DNA of 8,611 nt, taken from assembly GCA_017354515.1 (NCBI GenBank), contig JAFMQT010000096.1:1-8611 (forward strand). Reading direction: 5' to 3'. The DNA comes from Nocardia sp. (GTDB lineage Bacteria; Actinomycetota; Actinomycetes; Mycobacteriales; Mycobacteriaceae). Of this stretch, positions 6,272 to 8,611 are shown in pieces (within the stretch, counting starts at the first letter, position 1; each line of letters starts with the position of its first letter). The position numbers and the translations under genes are program-made. Under the pieces are notes generated by a model. It saw only the letters and a list, made by a program, of their open reading frames with translations, ran no database searches and was not told the DNA's origin.

Positions 6272-6300
6272 TTGTAATCTTTCGTAGACGGTTCTACGGT
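6272..6300 (+). promoter_or_regulatory. Candidate promoter of the Rieske/DapB-like operon
   Basis: TTGTAA (6272-6277, 4 of 6 to TTGACA) and TACGGT (6295-6300, fits TAnnnT) are 17 bp apart. The start of transcription would fall near 6307, giving an untranslated leader of about 64 nt. The inverted repeat at 6283-6298 fills the spacer and overlaps the -10 box, an ideal place for a repressor. It is judged by eye only. Confidence 0.45.
6283..6298. promoter_or_regulatory. Inverted repeat CGTAGA-N4-TCTACG, candidate TetR operator
   Basis: The arms CGTAGA (6283-6288) and TCTACG (6293-6298) are perfect complements around CGGT. The site lies between the TetR gene and the operon it faces, inside the proposed operon promoter and about 28 bp upstream of the proposed TetR -35. 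A local TetR family protein is the natural candidate to bind it. The arms resemble half of the KstR site (TAGAAC) but the spacing is two bases shorter, so KstR binding is unlikely. Confidence 0.55.
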
Positions 6301-6310
6301 TATTGGCAGC

Positions 6311-6350
6311 GGGTGATCGGCGCCACAGCCGTACACCGGCCGGATCACCC
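6311..6350. repeat. Spaced inverted repeat GGGTGATC / GATCACCC in the operon leader
   Basis: GGGTGATC (6311-6318) and its perfect complement (6343-6350) are separated by 24 nt. The arms are 32 bp apart centre to centre, about three helical turns. As RNA they could form a stem closing a 24-nt loop about 10 nt before the ribosome binding site (GGAGGAG, 6360-6366); as DNA they could be two half-sites on one face of the helix. Both roles are inferred. Confidence 0.35.
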
Positions 6351-6370
6351 TGTGAGCCTGGAGGAGCGAG

Positions 6371-7366
6371 ATGGCGAGAACACCCCTGTCGATGGTGCCG
6401 ACGGGCTGGTTCCAGGTGGCCTGGTGTTCGGAGATCGCGGCCGGGGCCGTGCACAAGATGACCTACTTCGGCCGCGAACTGGTGGCCTGGCGATCGGCAT
6501 CGGGCGCGGTGTCGGTATTCGATGCCTACTGCGAACATCTCGGCGCCCATCTGGGATACGGCGGACGCGTCGAGGGCGAGAATCTGATCTGCCCCTTCCA
6601 CGGCTGGGAGTGGGACCGCGAGGGCCGCAACGTCTGCATCCCCTACGAGAAGCATCCGAACCGGGGACGGCGGATCCGCAGCTATCCGGTCATCGAACGC
6701 AATGAGGCCGTGTGGATCTGGTTCGATATCGACGGCCGCCCACCATATTTCGACATCCCGGATATCTTCGCCGCGTTCGACGACGGCAAGACCGCCGCCG
6801 ACTACTATCCCCCGGTGCCCGCGGCCACCCTGTTCCGGCCGGGTCTGGAACTGCATCCGCAGTACGTCATGGAGAACGGTGTCGACGCCGCACATTTCAA
6901 ATTCGTGCACAACACCCCGTTCGTTCCGGAGTTCACCCGGCACGATTTCTCCGGTCCGGTGTCCCATGTCGACTTCACGATCGCCTTCGACCAGGACGTG
7001 AGTCGCGACGAGGTCGCCAGCGGTGTCGAATCCATCAACGCGGGCCTGGGCTGCTCGGTAACCAAGAGCTGGGGCATGGTCGACAACCGCACCATGCCGG
7101 CGGTGACCCCGGTCGACGATCGGACCTGCGATGTGCGGTTCACGGTGTGGATCGGCCGCAAACCCGGGGACGACCGGCCCGAGATCGGCCGCTACGGCAC
7201 AACCATGGCCGATTTCGTCATCGACCAGTTCGCCGCCGATATCGAGATCTGGTCCCACCAGCGCTACAGCGATCCCCCGGCGCTCTCGCGCTCGGAATTC
7301 GACGGCTTCACAGCACTGCGGACCTGGGCGCGGCAGTTCTATCCGACCACCACCGCCCAGCACTGA
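6371..7366 (+). CDS. Rieske non-heme iron oxygenase, KshA-like terminal oxygenase component
   Basis: The 331-residue product carries both centres of a Rieske oxygenase. The [2Fe-2S] ligands are C54, H56, C74 and H77 (YCEHLGAH and CPFHGW), preceded by the GWFQVAW strand at 12-18. The mononuclear iron site is ENGVDAAHFKFVH (168-180): N169, D172, and the ligands H175 and H180. The third ligand is probably D290 in FAADIEIWSHQRY. These sequences are closest to the 3-ketosteroid 9-alpha-hydroxylase (KshA) branch, which inserts one oxygen atom into steroids or similar bulky molecules using electrons from a separate reductase. It is shorter than KshA (about 380-400), so the true substrate is open and I give no gene name. 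The start at ATG 6371 has GGAGGAG at 6360-6366. It is the first gene of an operon with the DapB-fold dehydrogenase 25 bp downstream, facing a TetR gene. Confidence 0.92.
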   Translation: MARTPLSMVPTGWFQVAWCSEIAAGAVHKMTYFGRELVAWRSASGAVSVFDAYCEHLGAHLGYGGRVEGENLICPFHGWEWDREGRNVCIPYEKHPNRGRRIRSYPVIERNEAVWIWFDIDGRPPYFDIPDIFAAFDDGKTAADYYPPVPAATLFRPGLELHPQYVMENGVDAAHFKFVHNTPFVPEFTRHDFSGPVSHVDFTIAFDQDVSRDEVASGVESINAGLGCSVTKSWGMVDNRTMPAVTPVDDRTCDVRFTVWIGRKPGDDRPEIGRYGTTMADFVIDQFAADIEIWSHQRYSDPPALSRSEFDGFTALRTWARQFYPTTTAQH

Positions 7367-7391
7367 ACGTCATTACGACAGAGAGGCTCTC

Positions 7392-8483
7392 ATGATGAGC
7401 ACCGCTCCCGATAAGATCCGGGTCTTCCAGGTAGCGACCGGCAACCTCGGCACCGAGATGATCGGCCGCATCCGCGACCATCCGGATCTGGAGCTGATCG
7501 GCCTGCACTGCTACACGGCCGACAAGATCGGCCGAGACGCCGGGGAGATCGTCGGCATCGATCCCGTCGGGGTGCGGGCGACCGGCACCGTCGAGGAGAT
7601 CATCGCCGCCAGGCCGGATGTGCTGACCTTTCACGGCGTCTTCCCCGACGAGGATCTCTACGTGCGGGTCCTCGAGGCCGGGATCGATATCGTCACCACC
7701 GCCGACTGGATCACCGGCTACCACCGCGACACCAACCATCCGCATCCATCCGGGCGCAAGGTCAGTGAGGTCATCCAATCGGCCTGCGAGCGCGGGCGAT
7801 CCACCTTCTACGGCACCGGGATGAATCCGGGTCTGTGCCAGATCCTGGGCATCGTGCATTCGGCGGATGTGGCCGATATCGAGAACGTGACCGTCACCGA
7901 ATCGGTGGACGTGTCCTGCCACCACTCGGTCGACACCTGGAAGGCGGTGGGTTACGGCCGCCCCGTGGACGATCCGAGCATCCCGGATTCGCTGCACAAG
8001 TACACCGCGGTCTTCGCCGATTCGGTCTATCTGATGGCCGATGCCTTCGGCCTGGAACTCGACGAGGTCACCTTCTCCTACGAACTCGGCGCCTGCACCC
8101 GGGATGTCGATCTGGGCTGGTACTTCCTGCCCAAGGGGTCGCTGGGCGCAAACTACATCAAATATCAGGGCATGGTCGACGGGGTGCCGCGAGTGGAGTC
8201 ACATCTGGAGTGGCAGATGACTCCGCACACCGATCCGGCGTGGGATATCAAGGCCTGCTACATCACTCAGATCACCGGCGACCCGAGCATCTACAGCAAA
8301 CATATGATCTTCCCGCCCAAGGGTTTCGATCTGTCGAATCCGGAGAATTTCGCCTCCATCGGCATGACCGTGACGGGCCTGCCCGCCCTCAACTCGATCC
8401 GCTCGGTGGTGGCGGCCCGGCCCGGCATCATCACCAGCGCCGATCTACCGTTGCGGAGTTTCGCGGGCCGCTTCAAAATCTGA
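7392..8483 (+). CDS. DapB-fold NAD(P)H-dependent dehydrogenase (amine dehydrogenase / 2,4-diaminopentanoate dehydrogenase-like family)
   Basis: The 363-residue product begins with a Rossmann strand-loop, VFQVATGNLGT (11-21), typical of dihydrodipicolinate-reductase N-terminal domains. DVLTFHGVFPDED lies near 76-88. A later GTGMNPGL (141-148) is the conserved turn of the longer family that includes 2,4-diaminopentanoate dehydrogenase. Lysine-pathway DapB is only about 250 residues, so this is not a biosynthetic dapB despite the common product name 'dihydrodipicolinate reductase'. It is a soluble oxidoreductase whose substrate is unknown. Its place directly after the oxygenase (25-bp gap, same strand) suggests it acts in the same catabolic route. 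Two tandem ATGs (7392, 7395) follow GAGAGG (7381-7386); the second, 8 nt away, has the better spacing, so the true start could be either. Confidence 0.88.
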   Translation: MMSTAPDKIRVFQVATGNLGTEMIGRIRDHPDLELIGLHCYTADKIGRDAGEIVGIDPVGVRATGTVEEIIAARPDVLTFHGVFPDEDLYVRVLEAGIDIVTTADWITGYHRDTNHPHPSGRKVSEVIQSACERGRSTFYGTGMNPGLCQILGIVHSADVADIENVTVTESVDVSCHHSVDTWKAVGYGRPVDDPSIPDSLHKYTAVFADSVYLMADAFGLELDEVTFSYELGACTRDVDLGWYFLPKGSLGANYIKYQGMVDGVPRVESHLEWQMTPHTDPAWDIKACYITQITGDPSIYSKHMIFPPKGFDLSNPENFASIGMTVTGLPALNSIRSVVAARPGIITSADLPLRSFAGRFKI

Positions 8484-8494
8484 TCGGCCACCGA

Positions 8495-8518
8495 GTCCCC
8501 ACCATCGCGGGCGGGGAC
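8495..8518 (+). terminator. Hairpin after the Rieske/DapB-like operon
   Basis: GTCCCC (8495-8500) pairs with GGGGAC (8513-8518), and two more C-G pairs follow past one mismatch. It begins 12 nt after the dehydrogenase stop and lies in the convergent gap before the next minus-strand gene, where termination from both sides is expected. No U-tract is present. Confidence 0.5.
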
Positions 8519-8533
8519 GCGGATCGGGCGCCC

Positions 8534-8611
8534 TCAGCGGCCGGCGATACCGATGAGCCGGGAACGCAACCAGGACAGCGGGGTCTGGCCACCGCCGACG
8601 GAGTAATGCGG
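8534..8611 (-). CDS. C-terminal end of an unrecognised minus-strand gene (5' part outside window)
   Basis: Reading the minus strand inward from the right edge, one frame gives 25 residues, PHYSVGGGQTPLSWLRSRLI and then GIAGR, before a TGA at 8534-8536. The composition looks like real protein, third positions are mostly G or C, and the stop falls just beyond a terminator-like hairpin shared with the converging operon. This is too little to assign a family. It may belong to the same catabolic cluster, but nothing in the visible part shows that. Confidence 0.55.
   Translation of the reverse strand, partial: PHYSVGGGQTPLSWLRSRLIGIAGR

Noticed and set aside
6283..6298. Reading the operator as a KstR (cholesterol regulon) site
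   Set aside because: The KstR consensus has TnnAACnnGTTnnA spacing; here the TAGA/TCTA arms are two bases closer, so the match is only to one half.
6230..7363. Long open minus-strand frame opposite the Rieske gene
   Set aside because: The plus strand carries intact Rieske and iron motifs and a good ribosome binding site; the minus frame is low-complexity shadow.
7381..7391. GAGAG-G-CTCTC symmetry over the ribosome binding site of the dehydrogenase gene
   Set aside because: A one-base centre cannot form an RNA hairpin, and 5-bp arms are common by chance; no regulatory claim is made.
7392..8483. Calling the dehydrogenase dapB of lysine biosynthesis
   Set aside because: It is about 110 residues longer than DapB and has the GTGMNPGL turn of the diaminopentanoate-dehydrogenase-like family; its context is catabolic.

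Overview
The window reads as chromosomal DNA from a high-GC mycolic-acid actinomycete, most likely Nocardia or a close relative such as Rhodococcus. The codons strongly prefer G or C in third position, GTG starts are used, and the gene families (LCM-type methyltransferase, SnoaL-like protein, KshA-like Rieske oxygenase, DapB-fold dehydrogenase, TetR regulator) are typical of that group. The genus is inferred; no rRNA or other marker gene is present. I see no tRNA, rRNA, CRISPR array, insertion sequence or phage gene.

Layout. Positions 1-463 (minus) hold a SnoaL-like gene cut by the left edge. It diverges over a 74-bp gap from an LCM-family SAM-dependent methyltransferase (538-1398, plus). After a 164-bp gap with a cluster of ATGCA half-sites and a possible short upstream reading frame comes a 787-residue MFS drug-type exporter (1563-3926). 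It carries three tandem beta-sandwich (carboxypeptidase-regulatory-like) domains at its C-terminus and is followed by a very strong hairpin terminator. The 508-bp stretch to 4434 has no intact gene, but seems to hold the 3' end of a decayed minus-strand gene with its own hairpin. A solitary, eroded NuoF-like protein (4435-5586) follows and converges on a TetR regulator (5601-6218, minus).

The best-defined functional unit is 5601-8483. The TetR gene diverges from a two-gene operon encoding a KshA-like Rieske oxygenase (6371-7366) and a DapB-fold NAD(P)-dependent dehydrogenase (7392-8483). A 16-bp inverted repeat lies between plausible -35 and -10 boxes of the operon promoter, so the simplest model is that TetR represses the operon until a substrate or intermediate binds it. 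The oxygenase would hydroxylate a hydrophobic, perhaps steroid-like or alicyclic, compound and the dehydrogenase would act on a related metabolite. No ferredoxin or reductase for the oxygenase lies nearby, so electrons must come from a protein encoded elsewhere. A terminator-like hairpin ends the operon, and the 3' end of an unrecognised minus-strand gene is cut by the right edge.

The points most worth a second look are the TetR/Rieske/DapB-like cassette with its operator, the NuoF-like protein that has lost its flavin and iron-sulfur motifs, the MFS transporter with three tandem beta-sandwich domains, and the unusual leader of that transporter gene. None is firm proof of a new system; each is a testable lead.
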